The notes: generated by a model not told the origin, from the sequence alone. Counted from the first letter of the stretch, positions 8,782 through 19,448 are shown. The stretch: DNA of 64,000 nucleotides from Sphingobium cloacae (GCF_002355855.1 NZ_AP017655.1:1736001-1800000), one strand, 5' to 3'. Made by a program: numbers and translations.

Positions 8782-11400
8782 TCAATCCAGATTGGGCCGC
8801 AGCCACCTTTCCGCCGTTTCGACATCCACGCCACGCCGTTCCGCATAATCCTCCAGCTGGTCGCGGCCGATGCGGGCGACGCCGAAATATTCCGCCTGCG
8901 GATGGCCGAAATAAAAGCCGCTGACCGCCGCCGTCGGCAGCATCGCGAAACTGTCGGTCAGCGAAATGCCGGTCGCATGATGCGCGTCGAGCATGTCGAA
9001 CAGCAGCGGCTTCAGGCTATGTTCCGGACAGGCCGGATAGCCGGGCGCGGGCCGTATGCCGCGATATTGCTCCTTGATCAGCGCCTCGTTGGTGAGCTGC
9101 TCGCCCTCCGCATAGCCCCAGAGCGCGGTGCGGACATAGTGGTGCAGCCGTTCGGCAAAGGCTTCGGCAAGGCGATCCGCCAGCGCCTTCAGCAATATGT
9201 CGGAATAATCGTCGATCGCCGCCTTGAAGCGCGCCAGATGCGGTTCGATGCCGTGGATCGACACGGCGAAACCGCCGATCCAGTCGCCGTCCGGGCTGAT
9301 GAAGTCGGCAAGGCACATATTGGCCCGCCCTTCCCGCTTCGCGATCTGCTGGCGGAGCATGGGCAGGCGGACATGCTTTTCATCCTCGACATGAACGACG
9401 ATGTCGTCGCCCTCGCGCGCGCAGGGCCACAGCCCCGCCACGCCCCGCGCGGTCAGCCATCTCTCGTCGATGATCCGCTCCAGCATCTTCTGCGCGTCGC
9501 TGAACAGGCTGGTGGCGCTTTCGCCGACGATCTCATCCTGCAGGATCGCCGGATAGACGCCCGCCAGTTCCCAGGCGCGGAAGAAGGGCGTCCAGTCGAT
9601 ATAGTCGCGCAGATCCTTCAGATCCCAGTCCGGAAAGCTGTGGACGCCCGGCAGGCGCGGCCGGGGCGGCTTCAGCGCCTCATCGATCTCGAAAGCGTTG
9701 GCGCGCGCGTCGTCCAGCGGCAACAGGGCGCTTTGCCCCTTGTTCGCGCGGGCGACGCGGACATGCTCATAATCATCCTTGGTCCGCTGGACGAAATCCG
9801 TCTTTTGCGTTTCGGACACGAGCGCGGTCGCCACGCCCACAGCACGGCTGGCGTCGAGCACATGGACCACCGGCCCTTCGAAGGCCGGGTCGATGCGAAG
9901 CGCCGTATGCACGCGCGAAGTGGTGGCCCCGCCGATCAGCAGCGGCATGGTCATCTGCGCGCGCTGCATTTCAGCGGCGACCGTCACCATCTCGTCCAGC
10001 GACGGGGTGATGAGGCCGCTGAGGCCGATCATGTCGGCGTCATTCTCATTGGCGGCTTTCAATATGTCCTGCCACGGCACCATGACGCCCAGGTCGATCA
10101 CCTCGAAGCCGTTGCACTGAAGCACCACGCCGACGATATTCTTGCCGATGTCGTGCACGTCGCCCTTGACGGTGGCCATGACGACCCGGCCCTTGCCCTT
10201 GGCGCCCGGCTCCTTCTGCGCCTCGATGAAGGGGAGCAGATGGGCGACGGCCTTCTTCATGACGCGGGCGGACTTGACGACCTGCGGCAGGAACATCTTG
10301 CCCGCGCCGAACAGGTCGCCGACCACGTTCATGCCGTCCATCAGCGGTCCTTCGATCACCTCGATGGGTTTCGCGGCGGCGAGGCGGGCTTCCTCCGTAT
10401 CCTCGACCACATACATGTCGATGCCCTTGACCAGCGCATGTTCGAGCCGCTTGGCGACGGGCCAGCCGCGCCATTCCTCGGCCGCCTTGTCCACCTCCCC
10501 GCCCTTGCCCCGGAATTTCTCGGCGAGTTCGACCAGCCGCTCGGTCGGCGTGACCTCCGGATCGCGCTGGGGGCGGTTCAGGATCACATCCTCGCAGGCT
10601 TCGCGCAGTTCCGGGTCGATGGCGTCATAGACGTCGAGCTGCCCCGCATTGACGATGCCCATGTCCATGCCCGCCGGAATGGCATGATACAGGAAGATGG
10701 AGTGCATCGCCCGCCGCACCGGCTCATTGCCGCGGAAGGAGAAGCTGAGGTTCGAAAGCCCGCCGGAGATATGCACATGCGGGCAGCGCGCCTTGATCTC
10801 CTTGCATGCCTCGATGAAGTCGACGCCGTAATTATTATGCTCCTCGATTCCCGTCGCGACCGCGAAGACATTGGGATCGAAGATGATGTCCTCCGGCGGA
10901 AATCCAATGCCTATCAGCAGCTTGTAGGCACGCTCGCAGATTTCGACCTTGCGCTCTTTCGTGTCCGCCTGCCCCGTCTCGTCGAAGGCCATGACGACGA
11001 CCGCCGCGCCATAGGCCATGACCTTTCGCGCATGGGCGAGGAAGGCTTCCTCCCCCTCCTTCATGCTGATCGAATTGACGATGGGCTTGCCGGACACGCA
11101 TTTGAGGCCCGCCTCGATCACTTCCCATTTGGAGCTGTCGATCATCACCGGCACGCGGCTGATGTCCGGCTCGGACGTCATGAGCTTGAGGAAGGTCGTC
11201 ATCGCCTCCACGGCGTCGAGCAGCCCCTCGTCCATGTTGACGTCCACCACCTGCGCGCCATTTTCGACCTGATCGCGCGCGATGTCGATGGCGGCGGCAT
11301 AGTCGCCCGCCATGATGAGCTTCTTGAACTTCGCGGAGCCGGTGACGTTGGTGCGCTCGCCGATGTTGACGAAATTGGTGGCGGAGGGTTTCTCAGTCAT
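8782..11400 (-). CDS. metH: Methionine synthase, folate/B12/activation half (split MetH)
   Basis: Second piece of cobalamin-dependent methionine synthase, 872 residues. Domains in order: pterin (methyl-THF) barrel, about 1-270 ([16 protein letters not shown]); four-helix cap, about 290-400; B12 domain with DVHDIGKN (414-421), supplying the cobalt-ligating His; SAM-binding reactivation domain, about 560-872, with RPAPGYP (783-789). The homocysteine domain is a separate gene upstream, so the enzyme must assemble from two chains. The two genes are 90 bp apart, separated by an inverted-repeat element rather than overlapping like the rest of the operon. Confidence 0.96.
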   Translation of the reverse strand: MTEKPSATNFVNIGERTNVTGSAKFKKLIMAGDYAAAIDIARDQVENGAQVVDVNMDEGLLDAVEAMTTFLKLMTSEPDISRVPVMIDSSKWEVIEAGLKCVSGKPIVNSISMKEGEEAFLAHARKVMAYGAAVVVMAFDETGQADTKERKVEICERAYKLLIGIGFPPEDIIFDPNVFAVATGIEEHNNYGVDFIEACKEIKARCPHVHISGGLSNLSFSFRGNEPVRRAMHSIFLYHAIPAGMDMGIVNAGQLDVYDAIDPELREACEDVILNRPQRDPEVTPTERLVELAEKFRGKGGEVDKAAEEWRGWPVAKRLEHALVKGIDMYVVEDTEEARLAAAKPIEVIEGPLMDGMNVVGDLFGAGKMFLPQVVKSARVMKKAVAHLLPFIEAQKEPGAKGKGRVVMATVKGDVHDIGKNIVGVVLQCNGFEVIDLGVMVPWQDILKAANENDADMIGLSGLITPSLDEMVTVAAEMQRAQMTMPLLIGGATTSRVHTALRIDPAFEGPVVHVLDASRAVGVATALVSETQKTDFVQRTKDDYEHVRVARANKGQSALLPLDDARANAFEIDEALKPPRPRLPGVHSFPDWDLKDLRDYIDWTPFFRAWELAGVYPAILQDEIVGESATSLFSDAQKMLERIIDERWLTARGVAGLWPCAREGDDIVVHVEDEKHVRLPMLRQQIAKREGRANMCLADFISPDGDWIGGFAVSIHGIEPHLARFKAAIDDYSDILLKALADRLAEAFAERLHHYVRTALWGYAEGEQLTNEALIKEQYRGIRPAPGYPACPEHSLKPLLFDMLDAHHATGISLTDSFAMLPTAAVSGFYFGHPQAEYFGVARIGRDQLEDYAERRGVDVETAERWLRPNLD

Positions 11401-11404
11401 TTTC

Positions 11405-11485
11405 TCAAAAAAGTCCGTTCGCTTCGAGCGAAGTCGAGAAGCAGTGGCGCGCCCGTGTCTCGACTTCGCTCGACACGAACGGAGG
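11405..11485. repeat. REP-like inverted repeat between the metH halves
   Basis: CCGTTCGCTTCGAGCGAAG...CTTCGCTCGACACGAACGG forms a long imperfect palindrome filling the 90-bp gap between the two metH genes. Related GTTCG/CGAACGG-type sequence lies at about 23914-23960 between rpoA and rplQ. It looks like a dispersed intergenic palindrome of the genome. In an mRNA it would fold into a stable hairpin that could set the ratio of the two MetH chains. Confidence 0.65.
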
Positions 11486-11490
11486 TGGGA

Positions 11491-12533
<1,043 letters not shown>

Positions 12534-12537
<4 letters not shown>

Positions 12538-13460
12538 GCCCTTTTCTCCGGTCGCAGGCCCAGCAGATGACAGATGGCGTAGCTCAACTCGGCCCGATTG
12601 AGCGTATAGAAGTGGAAGTCGCGCACCCCACCCGCATAGAGCTTGCGGCACAATTCCGCCGCCAGCGTCGCGGACACCAGTTGCCGCGCGCCGGGATGGG
12701 TATCCAGCCCCTCGAACAACCGGCCCATCCAGGTGGGGACGTTGGTGTTGCACATGGCCGACATGCGCTGGACTGCCGCGAAATTGCTGACGGGCATGAT
12801 GCCGGGGATGATATCCGCGCCGATCCCCGCCGCCGCGACGGTATCGCGGAAACGGAAGAAGCTGTCCGGCTCGAAGAAGAATTGCGTGATTGCGCGGGTC
12901 GCCCCCGCGTCCAGCTTGCGCTTCAGATTGTCGATATCGCTCTTAGCGCTCACCGCTTCGGGATGGGTTTCGGGATAGGCTGCGACGGAAATCTCGAAGG
13001 GGTGACGCTTCACCAGCCCTTCGACCAGTTCGGCCGCGCCCTGATAGCCGTCGGCATGCGGCTCGAACCGCTTGCCCGCTTCGGGCGGATCGCCGCGCAA
13101 TGCGACGATGTGACGCACCCCCGCGTCCCAATAGGCATCGGCGACTTCGGCGATCTCATCCTTGCTCGCGGCGACGCAGGTGAGGTGCGCGGCTGCGGCC
13201 AGCGGCGTTTCCCTCGCGATCCGCGCAACGGTATTGTGCGTGCGTTCCCGCGTCGACCCGCCCGCCCCATAGGTGACGGAAACGAACTTAGGGCCAAGCG
13301 GCGTCAACGTCTCAATCGCCGACCAAAGCTGTTCCTCCATCTTCTCCGTCTTGGGCGGGAAGAATTCGAAGCTGACGTTGAGATCGCCCGCCAGATCGGC
13401 ATAGAGTGGCGCGTCCAGCGCGCGCCGCGCCTCTTCGACGGAAGGGAAATGGAGGGTCAT
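12534..13460 (-). CDS. metF: 5,10-Methylenetetrahydrofolate reductase
   Basis: FAD-dependent TIM barrel of 308 residues that reduces methylene-THF to methyl-THF, the methyl donor for MetH. Signatures: VSFEFFPPKTEKMEEQLW, FVSVTYGAGGSTRERT, HIVALRGDPPE, ATRAITQFFFEPDSFFRF and DIIPGIMPVSNF. Overlaps its neighbours by ATGA on both sides, lying second in the regulator-metF-metH-metH operon. That arrangement couples methyl-THF supply to its consumer. Confidence 0.97.
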
Positions 13461-14428
13461 GCGGAAATGCGTCCTTCGATGGGCAGGACGCGCGCGCCAC
13501 GGCGGCGGCCCAGCCAGAGTTGCACGGTGAGTTCCTGTCCGGGCAGGCTCTCCACCCGTTCCAGGTCAAGGCCCGCCCGCGCAAACCAGTGTTCGATCTG
13601 CTCGTCGGAAAAGCCCAGGCGCGCATGCTGGTCGCGCAACCGCAGTTCCTCGCGCTCATGCGCGGCGAAATCGGCGATCAGCACCCGGCCCTGCGCGGCG
13701 GCGACGCGGGCAGCTTCGGCGATCACCGCTTCGGGGGCCTGCGCATAATGCAGCACCTGATGCAGCACGATCGTATCGGCGCTGCCGCTTTCCATCGGCA
13801 CATTACCGAAATCGCCCAGCACCAGCGCATATTTGTCGCCCGCATCTTCCGGCAGCTTGGCGCGGGCGAGGCGGAGCATGTCGGGACTGCGGTCGAGCGC
13901 CGTCACCTGCTGCGCATCGGGTCCGAAAAGCTCGATCATGCGGCCGGTGCCAGTGCCGATGTCGAGAAGATGGCCGATAGGCTCCTGCCCGAGCAGCGCC
14001 GTCATCGCCGCCTCCACATCCGCCTCCGCCACATGAAGGGACCGGATCGCATCCCATTCCTCGGCATGTTCGGCGAAATAGGCTTCGGCGGCGCGCGACC
14101 GGTCGGCCCGCACGGCGGCAAGGCGGGTCAGGTCCGCCTGCTGCCATAGAAATTCGGCTTGCGACGGCACGATCTGATCGAACAACGTCCAGTAGGGGGC
14201 CAGTTCCGCCTCCTTGCCCAGCCGCAGGAACACCCAGTTCCCTTCCTTGCGCCGCTCGACAAGGCCCGCTTCGGCGAGGATTCGGACATGGCGCGATACA
14301 CGCGGCTGGCTCTGACCCACCACTTGGGCGATTTCGCCCACCGCCAGCTCCATCGCGCGCAAAAGATGGATGATCCGTAAGCGCGTCGGATCGCCAACGG
14401 CACGGAAAATGTCGAGTGCAGCGCTCAT
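13457..14428 (-). CDS. ArsR-family regulator fused to SAM-dependent methyltransferase domain
   Basis: 323 residues from ATG 14428. Residues about 1-95 are an ArsR winged helix (LDIFRAVGDPTRLRIIHLL, recognition helix QSQPRVSRHVRILAEAGLV). Residues about 140-300 are a class I methyltransferase fold with motif LLDIGTGTGRMIELFG. Such fusions at the head of methionine/SAM-cycle operons are best read as sensors of SAM or S-adenosylhomocysteine controlling metF-metH. Ligand and repression are inferred. It overlaps metF by ATGA. A perfect palindrome lies directly before its start, which fits autoregulation. Confidence 0.88.
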   Translation of the reverse strand: MSAALDIFRAVGDPTRLRIIHLLRAMELAVGEIAQVVGQSQPRVSRHVRILAEAGLVERRKEGNWVFLRLGKEAELAPYWTLFDQIVPSQAEFLWQQADLTRLAAVRADRSRAAEAYFAEHAEEWDAIRSLHVAEADVEAAMTALLGQEPIGHLLDIGTGTGRMIELFGPDAQQVTALDRSPDMLRLARAKLPEDAGDKYALVLGDFGNVPMESGSADTIVLHQVLHYAQAPEAVIAEAARVAAAQGRVLIADFAAHEREELRLRDQHARLGFSDEQIEHWFARAGLDLERVESLPGQELTVQLWLGRRRGARVLPIEGRISA

Positions 14429-14436
14429 GACATGGT

Positions 14437-14458
14437 TATATAAAGAAAACTTTATATA
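14437..14458 (-). promoter_or_regulatory. Palindromic operator before the methionine operon
   Basis: TATATAAAG-AAAA-CTTTATATA, a perfect 9-bp inverted repeat with a 4-bp spacer. It ends 8 bp upstream of the regulator's ATG, in an otherwise GC-rich region. Size and AT content suit an ArsR-dimer site overlapping a promoter -10. Likely bound by the encoded regulator itself. Confidence 0.75.
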
Positions 14459-14643
14459 CGTCAATGACGCTCTTTACCGGCGCATTTTGCGTAAAATCGC
14501 CCAAATAAGGCCCTTAACCCACATGAAGAGGATTGCCTTACAACGGCCAAGGCATTACGAATCGCCGCGCAGACGCAATGGGGGGTGAGCTTTTCTCCGA
14601 GATGGTCTGCACGGTTTTTTGTTCTCAGAGAGGGGTTTAGCCC

Positions 14644-14871
14644 ATGACCAAGTCGATTGCTCTTTCGCTCGTTCTCGCCGCGTCGCTCGGCCTTGCCGCC
14701 TGCTCGGGCGGTGCGGAAAATGCCGCTAACGACGCCGCGAACGCCGCGGATAACGCATCGAACGCCGCCGACAACGCGATGAACGCTGCGCTGAACGCCG
14801 CCGACAATGCGTCGAACGCTGCCGACAACGCTGCCAATGCTGCCCACAACGCGGCTTCGAACGCGCTCTAA
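14644..14871 (+). CDS. Asn/Ala heptad-repeat lipoprotein
   Basis: 75 residues. The signal peptide ends in lipobox LAAC, so lipidation falls at Cys20. The mature part is almost only Ala, Asn, Asp and Ser, built from NAADNAx heptads with one four-residue insertion, a 7/11 periodicity that predicts a continuous Ala-rich helix or coiled coil. It recalls the size and layout of Lpp-type outer membrane lipoproteins, but lacks the C-terminal Lys used for peptidoglycan attachment. A ribosome site (AGAGAGGGG) precedes the ATG and a strong terminator follows. Function unknown. Confidence 0.8.
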   Translation: MTKSIALSLVLAASLGLAACSGGAENAANDAANAADNASNAADNAMNAALNAADNASNAADNAANAAHNAASNAL

Positions 14872-14894
14872 TTCCGTTTTCGGGCAAGTTTTCG

Positions 14895-14927
14895 AAAAGG
14901 GCCGCGCCAGAATGGAGCGGCCCTTTT
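14895..14927 (+). terminator. Rho-independent terminator after the Asn/Ala lipoprotein gene
   Basis: AAAAGGGCCGC ... GCGGCCCTTTT, an 11-bp perfect stem with an 11-nt loop and a T run, 23 bp past the stop codon. The A/T-flanked ends would allow it to act in both directions. Confidence 0.85.
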
Positions 14928-14949
14928 CTTATGCGCGAGGAGAATGGAG

Positions 14950-15207
14950 ATGATCCGCATTCTTGCTGGCATGATGGCGCTGACCTGGCTTGGCGCCTGC
15001 GGATCGGCGTCAGGAGATGGCGTGGGCGGCGTCAGCGCGAGCGAGGCCAGCGCTCTCAACGATGCGGCGGCGATGCTGGACGCGCGGTCCGGAGAGACGC
15101 GCAACGAGAAGGCAGGACTCAATCCGGCCGCGATGACCGCCTTGCGCGCGGATCGGAACCGGACCGAGCCGGCCGCCGACAACGCGACTGACGCCAAGCG
15201 CCCCTAA
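14950..15207 (+). CDS. Small lipoprotein of unknown function
   Basis: 85 residues from ATG 14950, chosen because GAGGAG lies 7 bp upstream; an ATG two codons earlier would sit on the ribosome site. N-terminus MIRILAGMMALTWLGAC is a lipoprotein signal with lipobox LGAC. The mature part is short, charged and probably helical or disordered (ASALNDAAAMLDARSGETRNEK, ALRADRNRTEP). No domain recognised. It follows the other small lipoprotein but is separated from it by a terminator. Confidence 0.65.
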   Translation: MIRILAGMMALTWLGACGSASGDGVGGVSASEASALNDAAAMLDARSGETRNEKAGLNPAAMTALRADRNRTEPAADNATDAKRP

Positions 15208-15316
15208 GGCTCTCCACGCTTACCGGACTCACCCATAATTCCAACAGAAGGCCGAAGGACCGGCCGCTGCGCCCCGCCATCGCGGGGGCAAGGTGCAAGC
15301 CAATCGTCCGCCGGGC

Positions 15317-17125
15317 TCAAGCCGCTATGTCGTAGGGGCGGATTTCCCCGGCCAGATAGAGATTGCGTGCCTTGGACCGGCTGAGCTTGCCGGAGCTGGT
15401 GCGCGGCAATGTGCGCGGTGGCACCAGTTCGACCACGCAGTTCATGCCGGTGATGGCGCGGACCCGTTCGCGGATCTGGTCGCGCAGACGCGAGCGCTCC
15501 TCATTGTCGGAGGTACGGCAATGCACCAATACAGCGGGCGCTTCCTCGCCACCGGACGTCGTGATCGCGAAGGCGGCGATGTCGCCCTGCTTGAAGCCGG
15601 GAAGCTGTTCCACCGCCCATTCGATGTCCTGCGGCCAGTGGTTCTTGCCGTTGATGATAATCATGTCCTTGGCGCGGCCGACGATATAGAGATAGCCGTC
15701 GCTGAGATACCCCATGTCGCCGGTGTCGAGCCAGCCGTCCACCATGCAGGCGTCGGTGGCTTCCTGATCGCGGAAATAGCCGACCATCAGCGATGGCCCG
15801 GTGGTCCACACCTTGCCGATCTGGCGCTCGTTCAGTACGGCACCGTCCTCGTCGCGGATTTCCACGATCATGTCGCGCGCGGGCCTGCCGCAATTGACGA
15901 TGGAACGGAAACGCTGCGGACGACCCTCCGTCGCGTCGCCGCCAGACAGATCGGTTTCCTCGACCAGTTCGACGATGATGCCTTCGCCCGGGGGCATGAT
16001 GGTCACGGCCAGCGTCGCTTCGGCAAGACCGTAGCTGGGCAGGAACGCCTTGGGGCTGAAGCCCGCGTCGGCGAAGGCGTCGACGAAGCTCTGCATCACA
16101 TCGGGGCGGATCATGTCCGCGCCGTTCCCGGCCAGCCGCCAGCGCGACAGGTCGAAGCGGTCGGCGGCCTTGGTCTGGCTCGACATGCGGCGCGCGCAGA
16201 TGTCATAGCCGAAGGTCGGCGAATAGCTGATCGACGTGCCTTCATTGCGGCTGATGAGGTCCAGCCACGCCAGCGGACGGCGGGCGAAATCCTCGGTCTT
16301 CATATAGTCGGTCGACACCTGGTTGGCGACGACCGACAGGAAGCAGCCGACCAGGCCCATGTCGTGATACCAGGGCAGCCAGCTGATGCAGCGGTCGCTT
16401 TCTGCCAGTTCCATGCCGTGGCTATGCGCCGCGAGATTGCTCAGCAGCGCGTGATGCGTCACCGCGACGCCATGGGGGAAACGGGTCGAACCGCTCGAAT
16501 ATTGGAGGTAGCAGATTTCCTCGCCCTTCGCCCGCGGCAGGTCGCAGGAAATGGCATCGCGCGAGAGGAAATCCTCGAAGGCGATGCTTTCGACCGAACG
16601 CTGCCGCCCGGCCTCTCCCGCCATCTCTTCCAACTCCCTGGGGAAGAGGAAGAGCATGGGGTCGCAACTCGTCAACTGGACGTTCAATTGGTCGATATAG
16701 CTTTCCTTGCCCCCGAAGCTGGTCGGCAGCGGCAGCGGCACCGGCCATGCGCCTGCATAGACGATGCCGAAGAAAAGCTGCGCGAAATCCGCGCCTGTCT
16801 CCGCCACCAGCGCCACGCGGTCCTGCGGCTTCACGCCATGGGCGATCAGGCGGTGGGCGCAGGCGACGGCGTCTTCGCGCAATGCGCTGAACGGATAGGG
16901 CCGCGCCAGATTGCCGCGCGCGTCGTGGAAATTCATGCCGCGCCTGCCCCGCGCCGCATAGTCCAGCGCCTCGCCCAGCGTCTCGAAATCCGAGAAGCGG
17001 CGGGGCAGATCATCGGTCGTCGGCGTCGGTGCCATCATGCTTTGCGAGCCCGTCATATTGGTGTCACCCAATGTCATATTTGTCATATCCGGCCGTCCGC
17101 TATCAGCTTTGGCGCGATGTTGCAC
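15317..17125 (-). CDS. Fatty-acyl-AMP ligase / AMP-dependent acyl synthetase
   Basis: About 600 residues of the ANL superfamily; the length and N-terminal GEALDYAARGRRGMNFHDA segment fit fatty-acyl-AMP ligases (FAAL). The nucleotide loop is YSSGSTRFPHGV (209-220) in place of the commoner SGSTGxPKGV. WLPWYHDMGLVG, SYGLAEATLAVTIMPPGE, TGDMGYLSDGYLYIVGRAKDMIIINGKNHWPQDIEW and the C-terminal RTSSGKLSR motif, with the catalytic Lys, are all present. FAALs load acyl-adenylates onto carrier proteins, but no carrier, PKS or NRPS is nearby. The start could be Met1, 14, 17 or 24. Confidence 0.85.
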   Translation of the reverse strand: MQHRAKADSGRPDMTNMTLGDTNMTGSQSMMAPTPTTDDLPRRFSDFETLGEALDYAARGRRGMNFHDARGNLARPYPFSALREDAVACAHRLIAHGVKPQDRVALVAETGADFAQLFFGIVYAGAWPVPLPLPTSFGGKESYIDQLNVQLTSCDPMLFLFPRELEEMAGEAGRQRSVESIAFEDFLSRDAISCDLPRAKGEEICYLQYSSGSTRFPHGVAVTHHALLSNLAAHSHGMELAESDRCISWLPWYHDMGLVGCFLSVVANQVSTDYMKTEDFARRPLAWLDLISRNEGTSISYSPTFGYDICARRMSSQTKAADRFDLSRWRLAGNGADMIRPDVMQSFVDAFADAGFSPKAFLPSYGLAEATLAVTIMPPGEGIIVELVEETDLSGGDATEGRPQRFRSIVNCGRPARDMIVEIRDEDGAVLNERQIGKVWTTGPSLMVGYFRDQEATDACMVDGWLDTGDMGYLSDGYLYIVGRAKDMIIINGKNHWPQDIEWAVEQLPGFKQGDIAAFAITTSGGEEAPAVLVHCRTSDNEERSRLRDQIRERVRAITGMNCVVELVPPRTLPRTSSGKLSRSKARNLYLAGEIRPYDIAA

Positions 17126-17206
17126 CGGATAGTTTCATCTCAGCCTGTGCTTCTAGCGCATAAGGCGCGGTAAAATTCCGGCCCGACTGTGGCATAAAGA
17201 TGGCGC

Positions 17207-17755
17207 ATGTCGCATGATGCCGGCCGCATGACCGGCAAACGCCCCCGACCACCGCTCGATGAAGACGCCTTGCGCGAGATGGCGCTGCGCTATGTCGGCC
17301 GTTTCGCTACCAGCCGGGCGAAGCTGCTCGACTATCTGCGGCGCAAGATCGGGGAAGGGGGCTGGGGTGGCGCGCAGCCCGCCGATCCGCAGGCGCTGGT
17401 CGATCGGCTGGCCGCATTGGGCTATGTCGATGACAGCGGTTATGCGGTGATGAAAAGCGCTGCCCTCGCGCGGCGCGGCTATGGCGCGAGGCGGGTTGAC
17501 GAAAGCCTGCGCGCGGCGGGCATAGCGCAGGCCGACCGGACGGAGGCGGACGCCCGGACGGAGGCGGAGGGCTGGGACGCCGCCGAACGCTTTGCCCGGC
17601 GCAAGCGCATCGGCCCTTTCGCGGCGGAACGGCCCGATCCGAAGCTGCGCGAGAAATGGATGGCAACCTTCCTGCGCGCGGGCCATCGCCATGCGCTCGC
17701 CCGCCGCTGGGTGGACGCGCCGCCCGGAGAGCCGCCGGAACGGGATGAAGGTTAA
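17207..17755 (+). CDS. recX: Regulatory protein RecX
   Basis: 182 residues, all-helical RecX protein that modulates RecA filaments. Typical elements: DALREMALRYVGRFATSRAKLLDYLRRKIGE (21-51), LVDRLAALGYVDDSGYAVMKSAALARRGYGARRV and a third helical repeat near the C-terminus. No recA in the window, as is often so in this group. An alternative start is Met8. A lipoprotein gene follows 39 bp later. Confidence 0.85.
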   Translation: MSHDAGRMTGKRPRPPLDEDALREMALRYVGRFATSRAKLLDYLRRKIGEGGWGGAQPADPQALVDRLAALGYVDDSGYAVMKSAALARRGYGARRVDESLRAAGIAQADRTEADARTEAEGWDAAERFARRKRIGPFAAERPDPKLREKWMATFLRAGHRHALARRWVDAPPGEPPERDEG

Positions 17756-17794
17756 TCCCCTCCCCCTGCCGATCCATTCGCGTTACACGGGGAT

Positions 17795-18328
17795 ATGCGC
17801 CGCCCATTCCTCCTTGCCGCCCTGCTGCTGGCTGCCTGCTCGTCCCACGCCGTTCCCAAGGCAGGAAACGGAAGTGAAGCCGCTGCATCGAAAAGCCCCC
17901 TCCTCCCCCTCGTCATCCGCACCGCCAAGGGCGAACGACGCTTCGACGTGGAGGTCGCGCTGACGCCACAGGATCAGGCACAGGGCCTTATGTTCCGCAA
18001 GTCGCTGGCGCCGGACTCCGGGATGCTGTTCCCCATGGACCCGCCGCGCACCGCGAGCTTCTGGATGAAGGACACGCTGATCCCGCTGGACATGCTGTTC
18101 ATCCATACGGACGGCACCATCGCCTTCATTCAGGCAAACGCGCAGCCTTATTCGCGCGAGCCGGTGTCGGCGGGCGTCCCGGTCGCCGCCGTGCTGGAGC
18201 TGGCGGGCGGACGCGCGGCGGAATTGGGTATCAGCGAAGGGGATCGCGTCCACTGGGGCCATTGCGCCGCGCCCGGCACGCGCCCGGATGAGGCTTGGGA
18301 CCGCTTGAATTTCTGTCCCGCTTCCTGA
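17795..18328 (+). CDS. DUF192-family lipoprotein
   Basis: 177 residues. Lipoprotein signal MRRPFLLAALLLAAC, then a DUF192 beta-barrel domain (about 45-155): FDVEVALTPQDQAQGLMFRKSLAPDSGMLF, FWMKDTLIPLDMLFI, VSAGVPVAAVLELAGGRAAELGI. DUF192 proteins are usually exported; their role is unknown, though copper or carbohydrate-related contexts occur. The last residues (GHCAAPGTRPDEAW) extend beyond the domain. Confidence 0.85.
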   Translation: MRRPFLLAALLLAACSSHAVPKAGNGSEAAASKSPLLPLVIRTAKGERRFDVEVALTPQDQAQGLMFRKSLAPDSGMLFPMDPPRTASFWMKDTLIPLDMLFIHTDGTIAFIQANAQPYSREPVSAGVPVAAVLELAGGRAAELGISEGDRVHWGHCAAPGTRPDEAWDRLNFCPAS

Positions 18329-18384
18329 CCGGAAACCGCACAAGCGCCTTGCCAAGCAGCCGCCCCAGCGGCTAAGCGCAGCCC

Positions 18385-18783
18385 ATGGGAATCCTTGGCA
18401 AGATCTTCACCTGGTGGAACGGCGCCACCATCGGCACCTCGCTCTTCACGGCCCGCAAGGGGACGAAGGTCGGTGAGGACCATCAGGGCAATGTCTATTA
18501 TGAAGGCGGCACCGACGTGCATGGCCGCGCCCGCCGCTGGGTGATCTACAACGGCAATAACGATGCGAGCCGGGTGCCTTCCGAATGGCATGGCTGGCTG
18601 CATCATTCCATCGAAGGCGCGCCGGAAAGCTTCCTGCCGCCGCCGCGCATCTGGGAACGCGACTTCACGCCCAACGCGACCGGCACCGTCAACGCCTATC
18701 GCCCGTCCGGCGCGCTGGAAAAGGGCGGCCATCGCCAGAAGGCGACCGGCGATTATGAGGCGTGGAGCCCCGAAGCATCATGA
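18385..18783 (+). CDS. NADH:ubiquinone oxidoreductase accessory subunit, NDUFA12 family
   Basis: 132 residues, homologue of mitochondrial complex I subunit NDUFA12/B17.2, an alphaproteobacterial accessory subunit of complex I. Family signatures: KIFTWWNGATIGTSLFTARKGTKVGEDHQGNVYYE, RRWVIYNG, ASRVPSEWHGWLHH and a C-terminal Pro/Arg tail. Its stop overlaps the next ATG (ATGA), coupling it to a DUF2155 gene, the usual alphaproteobacterial neighbour. Confidence 0.95.
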   Translation: MGILGKIFTWWNGATIGTSLFTARKGTKVGEDHQGNVYYEGGTDVHGRARRWVIYNGNNDASRVPSEWHGWLHHSIEGAPESFLPPPRIWERDFTPNATGTVNAYRPSGALEKGGHRQKATGDYEAWSPEAS

Positions 18784-19448
18784 CCCCTCGCCCGGCGGGG
18801 GGCATCCTGCCGATCCTGACCACTGCGCCCCTGCTGGCCTGCGCCCTGATGCTGGCCGGATGCGGCCGCGGCGACATGCCCGCCGCCAACCAGTCCGGGC
18901 CGGTCAAGATCGAGAACAGCCCAATCCGCGGCGGCGATGTGTCCGCCCTGCCCGGCACGCCCATGGCGGAGCGGGTCGCGGTGGTGGGCCTGCTCAACAA
19001 GCGCAACGGCCTGACCCGCGATCTTCAGATGAAGCCGGGCGAGGCGCTGCGCGTGGGTGACGCCATCGTTCGGCTGCAAGCCTGCGAGAAGACCGCGCCC
19101 TGGGAGAATGTGCAGGAGACCGGGGCCTTCGTTCAGCTTGACGTGCGGAGCAGCGCGGACGGCAAGTGGCGGCGCGCCTTTTCCGGCTGGCTGTTCCGCG
19201 AGCGGCCCGACCGCAATGTGGTGCAGCACCCGGTCTATGACGTCTGGGTCAAAAGCTGCGCGATGGAATGGCCGGAAACGGGGCCGGAAACGGTCAAGGC
19301 CGGCGCAAAGGGCGAACCTTCCGCTCCCGCGCCTCGCGCGCCGGACAATGGATCGAACGCCAGTTCCGCTGCCGCGCCCGAACCGGCGGACAGCACGGCG
19401 CGCCCTGCGCCGAACGGCACGTCGGCGACCGCTTCGCCCAACAATTGA
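18780..19448 (+). CDS. DUF2155-family lipoprotein
   Basis: 222 residues from the ATGA overlap with the NDUFA12 gene. Lipoprotein signal with lipobox LAGC at about residue 26. The DUF2155 beta domain covers about 65-162 (VGLLNKRNGLTRDLQMKPGEALRVGDAIVRLQACEK ... FSGWLFRERPDRNVVQHPVYDVWVKSCAM). The final 60 residues are Ala/Pro/Ser low complexity. That tail is coded on the strand opposite the C-terminus of aat, a 214-bp convergent overlap, so its composition may be dictated by aat. Confidence 0.9.
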   Translation: MTPRPAGGILPILTTAPLLACALMLAGCGRGDMPAANQSGPVKIENSPIRGGDVSALPGTPMAERVAVVGLLNKRNGLTRDLQMKPGEALRVGDAIVRLQACEKTAPWENVQETGAFVQLDVRSSADGKWRRAFSGWLFRERPDRNVVQHPVYDVWVKSCAMEWPETGPETVKAGAKGEPSAPAPRAPDNGSNASSAAAPEPADSTARPAPNGTSATASPNN

